5,360 nt of DNA from Hyphomicrobiaceae bacterium (GTDB lineage Bacteria > Pseudomonadota > Alphaproteobacteria > Rhizobiales > Hyphomicrobiaceae). Under the pieces are notes generated by a model that ran no database searches, was not told where the DNA came from, and saw nothing but the letters and a program-made list of their open reading frames with translations. Where the stretch lies: contig JAGRKR010000160.1 of the NCBI GenBank assembly GCA_020442225.1, positions 1-5,360 on the forward strand, read 5' to 3'. Of this stretch, positions 1-5,360 are shown one piece after another (the first letter of the stretch is position 1; every line of letters starts with the position of its first letter). Made by a program: the position numbers and the translations under genes.

Positions 1-68
1 CGCGTCGAGCGCATCCGCGTGCCCTTGCCCGCAGCCAGAACGACGATGAGAAGCGAGCGTTCGCTCAT
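1..68 (-). CDS. glmU: GlmU N-terminus (bifunctional GlcNAc-1-P uridyltransferase / GlcN-1-P acetyltransferase), 5' partial
   Basis: Seen: the minus strand from the ATG at 68-66 reads MSERSLLIVVLAAGKGTRMR and continues to the window edge, so only the first 22 codons are present. The LAAGKGTRM segment (residues 11-19) follows a short hydrophobic beta strand and is the nucleotide-binding signature at the start of the GlmU uridyltransferase domain. An AAGGGA Shine-Dalgarno-like stretch lies a few bases upstream of the ATG. Known: GlmU is cytoplasmic; it acetylates glucosamine-1-phosphate and then transfers UMP to give UDP-GlcNAc, the precursor for peptidoglycan and lipid A. The uridyltransferase active-site remainder and the left-handed beta-helix acetyltransferase domain lie outside the window. 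Other sugar nucleotidyltransferases share a G-x-G-T-R core, but AAGKGTRM fits GlmU best. The gene is divergent from the SPOR-protein gene. Confidence 0.87.
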   Translation of the reverse strand, partial: MSERSLLIVVLAAGKGTRMRST

Positions 69-240
69 GTCACGTCCCTTGGACCGGTCGAACCTGTGGG
101 TGGGCCGTCGGCCCGGCTGGCCGGTCGCTCTGCCAGTTTCCCGGCACTACTTAGCCGAGCGCGGCGTGACTCGCCACCTGCACGGACGCCACGCCGCCAA
201 AAGCTATCCACATATCTCTCGGCCGGCGTCGTCGCCAAGT

Positions 241-269
241 TTGACCTCAGTGATCGGGTCTTTCAGCAT
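241..269 (+). promoter_or_regulatory. Candidate sigma70-like promoter for the SPOR-protein gene
   Basis: TTGACC (241-246) is a good -35-like hexamer. It is followed after 17 bp by CAGCAT (264-269), which matches the -10 consensus at only three of six positions. It sits about 70 bp before the ATG at 338, in the less GC-rich part of the 69-337 gap between two divergent genes. This is a weak, single-site match and an inference only. I found no convincing counterpart for glmU on the other strand. Confidence 0.25.
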
Positions 270-337
270 TTTAGCGAGATGACGGGCGATTCGCTCTATC
301 CGTCAACGTCCTAACGAGCAAACGCGAGGCGTCTTCC

Positions 338-1144
338 ATGTCCGATCTGCTTCCCGACTCCCCGCTTGCCTCCCTATCGCCGCGGCGCTCCGCTGCCGGC
401 AAGCTCTATCTCGGCATCTGGGGCCTGCTTGGCCTGGCTGCCGGCAGCTATCTGGCGCTGATGCTGGTCAAGCCGGAGGCCCTCGCGGTCTCCCTGGTGA
501 AATGGCCGGATCAGCGCCCCGTCGTGGCGTCGCTCGAGGCCACCCTGGCCCAGACCAGGACCCGTCAGGCCGCGCTCGATCAGACCGTCACGACCCTGCG
601 GAGCGAGACGGCCGGCCTGAAGGCGCAGTTGGCGCAACGGCAGGCGGCGGAGCGAGCGCTGCAGGCGAAGGTCGCCGCGCTTGAAGAGCAGCTCGTCGTG
701 GCGCGTGCCCAGCCTGTCGCCAGGGTCGATCCGCGCAAGGCCGCGCGGGACGAGGCGAAGGCCAGGCGGGAAGCCGCGCTCAAGCCCGAGCTGACGGCGC
801 CGGCCGATACCGGGCCGATCATCACGGTGCCAGGGTTCAAGATCGAGACCAGCTCGGTGCAACCGCAGCCGAGCCCGCGCCAGTATGCCATTCGGCTGAA
901 TACCGGACCGTCGCTCGACGCGCTGCGGCTGAGCTGGGCCGTGCTGACCGAGAACCACGGCAAGGTGCTGCGATCCCTGTCGCCACGCTACGTGCAGACG
1001 CAGGGGGCTGCCGGCGCGCCGGCCTACCAACTCGTGGCCGGTCCCTTCAAGGATTCTGCCGCGGCCCGACGCGCATGCCGCGCGCTGGCGGCGAAGGGCA
1101 TCGCCTGCTCACCCACCAACTTCGCCGGCGGCGCGCTGCAATAG
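338..1144 (+). CDS. Single-pass membrane protein with coiled coil and C-terminal SPOR-like domain
   Basis: Seen (268 aa): a short N-terminal cytoplasmic segment with RR at 16-17; one hydrophobic helix at about 22-44; an Ala/Gln/Leu-rich heptad-like stretch at about 62-123 that should form a coiled coil; a charged Arg/Lys/Glu linker (130-150); a Pro-rich segment; and a C-terminal domain (about 182-264) starting YAIRLNTG and containing YQLVAGPF, then an RRACRAL helix and GIACSP. This beta-alpha-beta pattern with G-P-F and the paired cysteines C247 and C257 fits a SPOR (sporulation-related repeat) fold. Known: SPOR domains bind denuded peptidoglycan glycans, often at division sites. Inference: an inner-membrane protein with its coiled coil and SPOR domain in the periplasm. 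GAGG at 326-329, 8 bases before the ATG, supports the start. The N-terminal half is not a family I recognise, so no symbol is given. It is divergent from glmU, consistent with a cell-wall role but not proof. Confidence 0.85.
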   Translation: MSDLLPDSPLASLSPRRSAAGKLYLGIWGLLGLAAGSYLALMLVKPEALAVSLVKWPDQRPVVASLEATLAQTRTRQAALDQTVTTLRSETAGLKAQLAQRQAAERALQAKVAALEEQLVVARAQPVARVDPRKAARDEAKARREAALKPELTAPADTGPIITVPGFKIETSSVQPQPSPRQYAIRLNTGPSLDALRLSWAVLTENHGKVLRSLSPRYVQTQGAAGAPAYQLVAGPFKDSAAARRACRALAAKGIACSPTNFAGGALQ

Positions 1145-1171
1145 CCGCCGCGCCGGCGCTGGGCGCCGTCA

Positions 1172-1193
1172 CCCGAGGCACGTGCGCCTCGGG
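1172..1193. terminator. GC-rich hairpin between convergent genes, possible bidirectional terminator
   Basis: CCCGAGGC (1172-1179) and GCCTCGGG (1186-1193) are perfect 8-bp inverted repeats around a 6-base loop. The hairpin lies in the 60-bp gap between the stop codons of the SPOR-protein gene and the convergent peptidase gene, where a shared terminator would be expected. There is no clear T-run on either strand, so it is not a textbook intrinsic terminator. It may instead stabilise the 3' ends. Confidence 0.55.
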
Positions 1194-1204
1194 GGTCTGG
1201 CTTA

Positions 1205-2224
1205 TCAGGGATCGGCGATATTGAACGTGTCGCACGCCTGCATGCGGCCCTGGTCGAAGCCGAGCTTGAACCAGCGCACCCGCTGCGCCGACGAGCCATG
1301 CGTAAAGGCCTCTGGGACCACGTGCCCCTGGGTTCGCCGCTGGATCATGTCGTCGCCGATCGCCGACGCAGCGTTGAGGCCTTCCTCGATGTCACCGGGC
1401 TCCAGCCGTCGCTTAAGCTGATCGGTGAGATGCGCCCAGACCCCGGCGAAACAATCCGCCTGAAGTTCCATGCGCACCTGCAGGGCATTGGCCTCTGTCT
1501 GCGACATGCGTGCCTTGCGCTCCTGCACGGCCTGCGCGATGCCGAGCAGCATCTGCACGTGATGCCCGACCTCGTGGGCGATGACATAGGCTTGCGCAAA
1601 GTCGCCCGGCGCCTGGAAGCGTCGTTTCAGCTCCTCGTAGAAGCTGAGGTCGATGTAGATCTTCTGGTCGAGCGGGCAGTAGAACGGCCCCATCTGCGCC
1701 AGACCCGTGCCGCAGCCGGTGCGGATGCTGCCCGTGAACAGCACGAGCTTCGGCTTGCGGTACTCACGCCGCACGCTCTGGAAAACGCGGTCCCAGACAT
1801 CCTCGGTATCCGCCAGGACACGCCGCACGAAGCGCGCCATATCGTCGCCGGAGGCCGGCCGTGGCGTCGTGGCGTCGGGTGTGGAGCCCGGCAGCTCGAA
1901 CGGGTTGCGGCGCGGCATGCCCGGCCCCTGCGTCTGACGCCCAGGGCCTGGATCGAAGCGCGGCTGTTGCGGGATGCTCGGTCCGCCGGGAAGACCGGGC
2001 GGACCTCCGCCGAAGATCGTGCGAATGACCGTGCCGAGATCGCCGCCGGTCAGCAGGATGAAGCCCACGACCAGCAGGATCGTCATCAGGCTCATGCCGC
2101 CCTTTCGCCCACCCGGCATGGGGAACGGCATGCCACCCCTGGGGCCGCCCGGGAAGGAGCTGCCCTGCTCCTGCCGGCGATCCTCTACGTTCTCGCTCTC
2201 GCGATCCTTGTCGTCGTAGCGCAT
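1205..2224 (-). CDS. Membrane-anchored neutral zinc metallopeptidase, YpfJ/KPN_02809 type
   Basis: Seen (339 aa): a polar N-terminus (MRYDDKDRESENVEDRR) like that of this family; a Gly/Pro-rich stretch; one membrane helix at about 44-60; a long Pro/Gly linker (about 72-125); then the peptidase domain. The domain has TGCGTG (169-174) and GPFYCPLDQKIYIDLSFYEEL (179-199), then HEVGHH (217-222), whose H217 and H221 should bind zinc with E218 as the general base. MELQADC (252-258) probably supplies the third acidic ligand. Cysteines 171, 183, 258 and 331 may form disulfides. Known: the family is Pfam Zn_peptidase (PF04228); its physiological substrate is poorly known. Inference: the protease domain is periplasmic. 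GAGG (2232-2235, minus strand) 7 bases before the ATG supports the start. It is complete, with catalytic residues intact, divergent from serB and convergent with the SPOR gene. A long plus-strand frame opposite it is a composition shadow. Confidence 0.93.
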   Translation of the reverse strand: MRYDDKDRESENVEDRRQEQGSSFPGGPRGGMPFPMPGGRKGGMSLMTILLVVGFILLTGGDLGTVIRTIFGGGPPGLPGGPSIPQQPRFDPGPGRQTQGPGMPRRNPFELPGSTPDATTPRPASGDDMARFVRRVLADTEDVWDRVFQSVRREYRKPKLVLFTGSIRTGCGTGLAQMGPFYCPLDQKIYIDLSFYEELKRRFQAPGDFAQAYVIAHEVGHHVQMLLGIAQAVQERKARMSQTEANALQVRMELQADCFAGVWAHLTDQLKRRLEPGDIEEGLNAASAIGDDMIQRRTQGHVVPEAFTHGSSAQRVRWFKLGFDQGRMQACDTFNIADP

Positions 2225-2420
2225 GGCGCGACCTCGCCCTCGCGTGGTTTCAGCTCCCGCCAGCGTGTACAGCTCCGCGCGAGCATCCGTATGGGCTCAT
2301 ATCTGCACGCCTAGCGTTCCGAGACAAGGCCTGTGGTGTGCGAGAGACGCTGGACGATCCGCCGGCGCTTGGCTAAGGCCTAGCGGACCTGCGGAAATGC
2401 CGACCGGACGCCGCGACGTC

Positions 2421-2424
2421 GGAG
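2421..2424 (+). promoter_or_regulatory. Ribosome binding site that decides the serB start
   Basis: GGAG lies 8 bases before an in-frame GTG at 2433-2435, an ideal Shine-Dalgarno distance. The upstream in-frame ATG at 2397 has only a weak GCGGA 2 bases away, and the ATG at 2223 would make the coding region run back to the start of the divergent peptidase gene. This favours GTG 2433 as the translation start. Confidence 0.55.
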
Positions 2425-2432
2425 CGACCGCC

Positions 2433-3359
2433 GTGACTTGCGCCTTGGGAGACTGGACCTTGCAGACGACCGGAAACGCCGTGCTTGTGCTGATCACCGC
2501 AGCGGGCAGCCCACCGCTCGTCGTGGACGAGGTGGCGGGTTGGCTCGACTGCGACTCGCGCCGGCTGACCTGGTTGTCGCCGGGCGAAGCCTGCGAGCTG
2601 GCGCTCGGCGCGTCGGTGGCGGACAGCCAATCCGCCCTCGCCAGGGCTCGCGCCAGCGTCGGCACGCGCCCCGTCGATGTTGCACTGGTGTCCAGCGACG
2701 GCCGGCGCAAGCGCTTGCTCGTGGCCGACATGGACTCGACCATCATTCAGCAGGAATGCATCGACGAAATGGCCGACATGATGGGGCTGAAGCCCCGCAT
2801 TGCCGCCATCACCGAGCGGGCCATGCGGGGCGAGCTCGATTTCGCGGCCGCGCTGCGCGAGCGCGTGGGACTGCTTGCCGGTCTGGCGGAGAGCGAGCTG
2901 GCGCGCGTCTTCGCCGAGCGCATACAGGTGATGCCGGGTGCGCGCACGCTCGTGGCGACGATGCGCGCCTCAGGGGCCTACACGGCGCTGGTCTCTGGCG
3001 GCTTCACCTACTTCACCTCGCGCGTCGCCTCCGCCGTCGGCTTCGACATGAACAGCGCCAATCGGCTCGTCATCGAGAAGGGTCGCCTGACAGGTGAGGT
3101 CGAGGAGCCCATCCTGGGGCGCGAGGCGAAGCTCGAGACGCTGTCAGCCCTCGCCGCCGAGCGCGGCATCGCCGCCGGCTTGACACTGGCGGTCGGTGAC
3201 GGCGCCAACGACCTCGCCATGATCAGGGCCGCAGGCCTGGGTGTCGCCTATCGCGCCAAGCCGATCGTGGCGGCTGAAGCGGCGGCGCAGATCAATCACA
3301 CGGACCTCACCGCCCTGCTCTACCTGCAAGGCTACCGGCGCGACGAGTTCGTCGGCTGA
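2433..3359 (+). CDS. serB: Phosphoserine phosphatase SerB (HAD superfamily)
   Basis: Role: hydrolyses O-phospho-L-serine to L-serine and phosphate, the last step of the phosphorylated serine pathway, in the cytoplasm with Mg2+. Seen (308 aa from GTG 2433): a divergent N-terminal region of about 90 residues (NAVLVLITAAG onwards), then the HAD motifs in order: DMDST (99-103; D99 nucleophile, D101 acid/base), ECIDE with E108 and RGELDF with R132 (substrate recognition in SerB), VSGGF (187-191; motif II serine), K233 in GREAKLE (motif III lysine), and GDGAND (255-260; Mg2+-binding acids). All key residues are intact. Start: the open frame runs upstream to 2223, but the added residues are low-complexity and unlike SerB; alphaproteobacterial SerB usually starts a few residues before the VLTLI-like strand. 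ATG 2397 (320 aa) is the main alternative. Its stop is 14 bp from that of the convergent membrane-protein gene. Confidence 0.93.
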   Translation: MTCALGDWTLQTTGNAVLVLITAAGSPPLVVDEVAGWLDCDSRRLTWLSPGEACELALGASVADSQSALARARASVGTRPVDVALVSSDGRRKRLLVADMDSTIIQQECIDEMADMMGLKPRIAAITERAMRGELDFAAALRERVGLLAGLAESELARVFAERIQVMPGARTLVATMRASGAYTALVSGGFTYFTSRVASAVGFDMNSANRLVIEKGRLTGEVEEPILGREAKLETLSALAAERGIAAGLTLAVGDGANDLAMIRAAGLGVAYRAKPIVAAEAAAQINHTDLTALLYLQGYRRDEFVG

Positions 3360-3373
3360 GGCACGCAGCGCGC

Positions 3374-4198
3374 TCAGGTGCGCCGACGTCCGAATCCCGT
3401 CGGCATCGCGGGGCCGGCAGCCGGCGGCACGTGTCGGCTGCGCGCCCGCGCTACAGGTCCTGGCGGGACCGCTGGGTCCTCGCCCGGTCCGCGCCACCAG
3501 GAGCCGCCACTGCGGCTGGTGATGAGCATGCCGAGCAGCGTCAGGGGCAGAAGGGTCAATGCGATTCCGAGGGGTGTATTGAGAGCGGCGCGGAACTTCA
3601 TCGCCTGCACCAGAGCCGACATGGCGCGCCGCCCGCGCATGCCAGAATACCCTGTTCGCATCGCGATGTAGGTCGCGATCGCCGCAAGCACGAAACCGCC
3701 CAAGACGACAGCCGCACCCATACCAAAAGCGCCGAAGCGCGAGGCCCCGCGTCCGTCCTCGTCGGAATCGACCAGGCAAAGGAAGACGATGCAGATGAGG
3801 GCCGCGATCAGGTACTTCGGCAGCGCCAGCTTCAGGATGCCGAGCACGAAGCCGACCGTCCACGGCGAGCCGAATACGACGGCGAATGCGGCGTCTGCCC
3901 AGAACAGAACGACCAGCACCCCGACCAGTGCCACCGGCAAGCCGGCGTCGCGCAGCCGGCGTACGGTGATCCCGAGCCAAGAAAAGACGAAGACGAGATA
4001 GATGATGGGCTTCAGATAGATGGCGACGACCAGAGCCAGTGCGCCACACGCTCCGCCGACGCCCCGGCAGTTCGTGGAATAGACGAAGGTCTTGAGTAGA
4101 AATGGAAAGGCGAACGTCACCGCCAGGAAGACCGCGATGCGGATCAGCGCCGCGATCGCATAGTCACGGCGCGACAGAACACCTCGAAACCGGAACAC
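3374..4198 (-). CDS. DUF805-like multi-pass membrane protein, extended form (downstream paralogue)
   Basis: Seen (274 aa): starts FRFRGVLSRRDY, the DUF805 opening in which an F-x-G-x-x-x-R motif precedes the first helix. Likely membrane helices lie at about 14-35, 52-76, 86-108, 124-143, 160-181 and 208-227. The loop WLGITVRRLRDAGLP (74-88) matches the DUF805 R-R-L-x-D-x-G signature, and DSDEDGRGASRFG (144-156) sits where DUF805 proteins carry their closing G-x-x-G-x-N-x-(Y/F)-G motif. After this come two further helices and a Pro/Arg-rich tail ending FGRRRT. Ordinary DUF805 proteins are roughly 100-150 aa, so the C-terminal half is additional. The family's function is unknown; inner-membrane location is inferred. 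The start is GTG (4198-4196). The upstream neighbour is a clear paralogue. The gap of 94 bp and a repeated upstream element suggest its own promoter. It converges tightly on serB. Confidence 0.85.
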   Translation of the reverse strand: MFRFRGVLSRRDYAIAALIRIAVFLAVTFAFPFLLKTFVYSTNCRGVGGACGALALVVAIYLKPIIYLVFVFSWLGITVRRLRDAGLPVALVGVLVVLFWADAAFAVVFGSPWTVGFVLGILKLALPKYLIAALICIVFLCLVDSDEDGRGASRFGAFGMGAAVVLGGFVLAAIATYIAMRTGYSGMRGRRAMSALVQAMKFRAALNTPLGIALTLLPLTLLGMLITSRSGGSWWRGPGEDPAVPPGPVARARSRHVPPAAGPAMPTGFGRRRT

Positions 4199-4204
4199 GC
4201 CAAG

Positions 4205-4211
4205 CCTCCCC
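4205..4211 (-). promoter_or_regulatory. Strong ribosome binding site for the GTG-started DUF805-like gene
   Basis: On the minus strand GGGGAGG (4211-4205) precedes the GTG at 4198-4196 by 6 bases. This strong Shine-Dalgarno offsets the weaker start codon. The following residues FRF match the ATG-started paralogue exactly, which confirms this start. Confidence 0.7.
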
Positions 4212-4219
4212 GAACATAC

Positions 4220-4259
4220 GACAGGTAGACTAGCGTGGAACTCTTAAGGTTCGTTTGTC
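4220..4259 (-). promoter_or_regulatory. Duplicated upstream element, copy 2 (probable promoter region of the 3374-4198 gene)
   Basis: This 40-bp segment aligns without gaps to 5171-5210, with 28 identical bases by my hand count. It ends 21 bp before the GTG start; the other copy ends 20 bp before its ATG. Shared parts on the minus strand include CAAACG, TTAA, a CTA centred near 4232, and CCTGTC at the start-proximal end. A -10-like TAGTCT (4232-4227) is possible, but I see no good -35, so the sigma class is undetermined. Promoter function is inferred from shared position and conservation outside coding sequence. Confidence 0.45.
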
Positions 4260-4264
4260 ACTGG

Positions 4265-4278
4265 CGACGGATGCGTCG
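4265..4278 (-). terminator. Small hairpin after the upstream DUF805-like gene, doubtful terminator
   Basis: CGACG (4265-4269) and CGTCG (4274-4278) can pair around a 4-base loop, starting 15 bases past the stop codon of the 4293-5150 gene. The stem is only 5 bp and there is no T-run, so it may not terminate transcription. If it does not, the two paralogues could be partly co-transcribed. Confidence 0.2.
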
Positions 4279-4292
4279 AGCCGCGGGCGAAC

Positions 4293-5150
4293 TCAGCGAC
4301 TGCGCCGACCGAACTGCGCCGGGCGCGGGGCCGCCCCCAACGCGCCGTCCGCATGCGCGGCCGCCCGGCGGCGCCTTGCCGGAGCGTCCGAAGGCGCACT
4401 GAGCGCCGGGCTCGAGCCATCACGCCCCTTGATCAGCATGGCCAGCAGCGTCAGCGGCAGGAGTGCGGTGGCGATCATCAAGGGCGGCCGGATGGCGCCG
4501 AGAACCGCTTTCAGATTGTGAAAATCCGCGGCGGTCCGGGGATGCTCGCCAATGCCGTGGACCCAGCGCAGCATGACATAGCCCACGAGCGTCATGCCCA
4601 GGATGGCGACGAGCACGCAGGCGGCAGCGACTGGCGTGGCACCGAACCGGGCCATGCCGCGCCCCTTCGCATCGCTGTCGACGAGGCAGAGAAAGGCGAT
4701 ACAGGCCAGCGCCGCAAGCATCAGGTATTTGGCAAACAGCTTGTATCTGACGAAGGTGATGAACGGCATCGTCCATTCCGCACTCCCGAACACGCCCATG
4801 CTCGGAAAACCCCAGAGGCCCTGGCTGGCAGCTCCGAGGAAAAGCGCAACAAGGATGGCCACGAACCGTCCGGGAAGCCCGATATCGCGCAAGCGCCGCA
4901 CGCCAATTCCAAGCCACGAAAAGACGAACAGCCAGTAGACGAGCGGCTTCAAGTAGATCCATCCGTAGGGCGCCAGGCTCATAAAGCCCAAGGCGCTGAG
5001 GCCATCGCCGCCCCAGAAAGCGGGAATGAGAGCGAGAACAATGACGACGATCGTCGGAAGCGCGACGATCGCCCCGAGAAAAAGCTCGATCCGGAGCGCC
5101 GCCGCTGCTGCGAACGCCTCTCGCCCCAAGACTCCGTGAAAGCGGAACAT
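4293..5150 (-). CDS. DUF805-like multi-pass membrane protein, extended form (upstream paralogue)
   Basis: Seen (285 aa): same plan as its downstream neighbour. It starts MFRFHGVLGREAF; likely helices are at about 14-43, 64-81, 94-110, 141-156, 171-194 and 223-240. The conserved loop WLGIGVRRLRDIGLP (79-93) lies in a block where 22 of 28 residues equal the paralogue. DSDAKGRGMARFG (158-170) is the second conserved block, and LLPLTLLAMLI (230-240) the last helix. The tail is rich in Ala, Pro and Arg and ends QFGRRSR. Differences: a longer first periplasmic-side loop with GGDGLSALG, and a longer loop before the last helix. Known: DUF805 is a widespread membrane family without an established function, usually about half this length. 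Inference: inner-membrane protein, conserved RRLRD loop probably cytoplasmic. The ATG at 5150-5148 is preceded by a G-rich AGGGGG-type ribosome site. The gap to ettA upstream is 104 bp. Confidence 0.85.
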   Translation of the reverse strand: MFRFHGVLGREAFAAAAALRIELFLGAIVALPTIVVIVLALIPAFWGGDGLSALGFMSLAPYGWIYLKPLVYWLFVFSWLGIGVRRLRDIGLPGRFVAILVALFLGAASQGLWGFPSMGVFGSAEWTMPFITFVRYKLFAKYLMLAALACIAFLCLVDSDAKGRGMARFGATPVAAACVLVAILGMTLVGYVMLRWVHGIGEHPRTAADFHNLKAVLGAIRPPLMIATALLPLTLLAMLIKGRDGSSPALSAPSDAPARRRRAAAHADGALGAAPRPAQFGRRSR

Positions 5151-5170
5151 GGGCCGCCCCCTGTGCCAAA

Positions 5171-5210
5171 GACAGGAAGGTTAGCCTAGAAACATTAACG
5201 GGCGTTTGCC
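5171..5210 (-). promoter_or_regulatory. Duplicated upstream element, copy 1 (probable promoter region of the 4293-5150 gene)
   Basis: Partner of the 4220-4259 element, same length and almost the same distance to the start codon (20 bp). In this copy the minus strand carries CAAACG, GTTAATG and a -10-like TAACCT (5183-5178). It lies between the ettA stop and the membrane-protein start and so likely gives that gene its own promoter. Sigma-factor type cannot be assigned. Confidence 0.45.
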
Positions 5211-5220
5211 TCCGCGCGCA

Positions 5221-5233
5221 GGCCCCCCGGGCC
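5221..5233 (-). terminator. GC-rich hairpin downstream of ettA, doubtful terminator
   Basis: GGCCC (5221-5225) and GGGCC (5229-5233) can form a tight stem with a 3-base loop, and an outer GCAGG/CCTGC pair (5218-5222, 5245-5249) offers an alternative fold. The stretch 5212-5254 is very GC-rich and starts right after the ettA stop. There is no T-run after it on the minus strand, so termination here is only a possibility. Confidence 0.25.
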
Positions 5234-5254
5234 GGGCTGCCGACCCTGCCGCTC

Positions 5255-5360
5255 CTAGCGCGCGAACTTCTTGAACTTGATGCGGTGGGGCTCGACGGCC
5301 TGATCGCCGAGGCGGCGCTTCTTGTCCTCCTCGTAATCGGCGAAATTGCCCTCGAACCAT
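5255..5360 (-). CDS. ettA: EttA C-terminus (energy-dependent translational throttle, ABC-F ATPase), 3' partial
   Basis: Seen: the minus strand from the window edge reads WFEGNFADYEEDKKRRLGDQ, then continues AVEPHRIKFKKFAR and a TAG stop (5257-5255). Only the last 34 residues are present. The sequence W-F-E-G-N-F-x-x-Y-E-E-D-K-K-R-R-L-G followed by a P-H-R-I-K-(F/Y)-K ending is the characteristic C-terminus of EttA (formerly YjjK), following the second ABC domain. Known: EttA is a cytoplasmic ABC-F protein of about 555 aa that binds the ribosomal E site and gates entry into the elongation cycle according to ATP/ADP ratio. The Walker motifs, signature sequences and arm domain lie outside the window. 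Other ABC-F proteins (Uup, YheS, YbiT) have different C-termini, so the assignment is good despite the short fragment. Confidence 0.9.
   Translation of the reverse strand, partial: WFEGNFADYEEDKKRRLGDQAVEPHRIKFKKFAR

Noticed and set aside
204..212. CTATCCACA, one mismatch from a DnaA box
   Set aside because: It is a single site without a cluster, AT-rich unwinding region or origin-linked genes nearby, so chance is the simplest explanation.
19..314. Two overlapping short plus-strand frames in the glmU/SPOR intergenic region
   Set aside because: They begin inside or beside the antisense of glmU, have Arg/Ser/Pro-rich translations without any family resemblance, and lack good ribosome sites.
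374..1030. A 218-codon minus-strand open frame opposite the SPOR-protein gene
   Set aside because: Arg/Leu/Gly-rich low-complexity translation antisense to a gene with good start, membrane helix and SPOR-like domain.
1298..2314. A 338-codon plus-strand open frame opposite the zinc peptidase gene
   Set aside because: It is fully antisense to a gene with intact HEVGH and other family motifs. The translation is rich in Arg, His and Ala without recognisable domains, as expected of GC-rich antisense frames.
2328..2382. AAGGCCT repeated twice in the peptidase/serB gap
   Set aside because: It is a 7-bp, nearly palindromic word with no longer flanking similarity, too short to support as a functional repeat.
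4220..4259. TTAA-containing duplicated element considered as a CtrA site, and GGAAC/CGTT considered as an EcfG promoter
   Set aside because: The second half-site is not at the 7-bp spacing of a CtrA motif, and the GGAAC to CGTT distance is about 10 bp instead of 16-17.
4353..5189. A 278-codon plus-strand open frame opposite the upstream DUF805-like gene
   Set aside because: It is antisense to a gene with a clear paralogue next door. The product is highly polar and charged, the complement of hydrophobic membrane codons, and has no ribosome site of note.

Overview
The window looks like a GC-rich alphaproteobacterial chromosome. The genes are housekeeping ones, and there are no mobile elements, phage genes, tRNA/rRNA or CRISPR repeats. 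The class is inferred from GC-rich coding style and from the look of the SerB, YpfJ-type peptidase and SPOR proteins. I cannot name a genus.

Layout: (1) The left edge holds the first 22 codons of glmU on the minus strand, the bifunctional enzyme that makes UDP-GlcNAc. (2) Divergent from it, across about 270 bp of non-coding DNA, is a plus-strand gene for a single-pass membrane protein with a coiled coil and a C-terminal SPOR-like domain, so this end has a cell-wall/envelope theme. (3) Convergent with that gene, behind a GC-rich hairpin, is a minus-strand membrane-anchored neutral zinc metallopeptidase of the YpfJ type (HEVGH motif). (4) Divergent from the peptidase is plus-strand serB (phosphoserine phosphatase), whose real start lies well inside the longest open frame. 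(5) serB converges, with only 14 bp between stop codons, on two tandem minus-strand genes for paralogous multi-pass DUF805-like membrane proteins. (6) The right edge holds the last 34 codons of ettA on the minus strand, an ABC-F translation factor.

The genes do not form one pathway. serB, glmU and ettA are core metabolic or translation genes, while the SPOR protein and the peptidase are envelope proteins. The least conventional part is the DUF805 pair. Both proteins are about twice the size of an ordinary DUF805 protein. They keep the same two conserved blocks, carry the same extra C-terminal membrane region, and end in the same FGRR tail. Their upstream regions also share a 40-bp element at nearly the same distance from the start codon, so the duplication included the control region. 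I see no defence system, toxin-antitoxin pair or other clearly new multi-gene system here.
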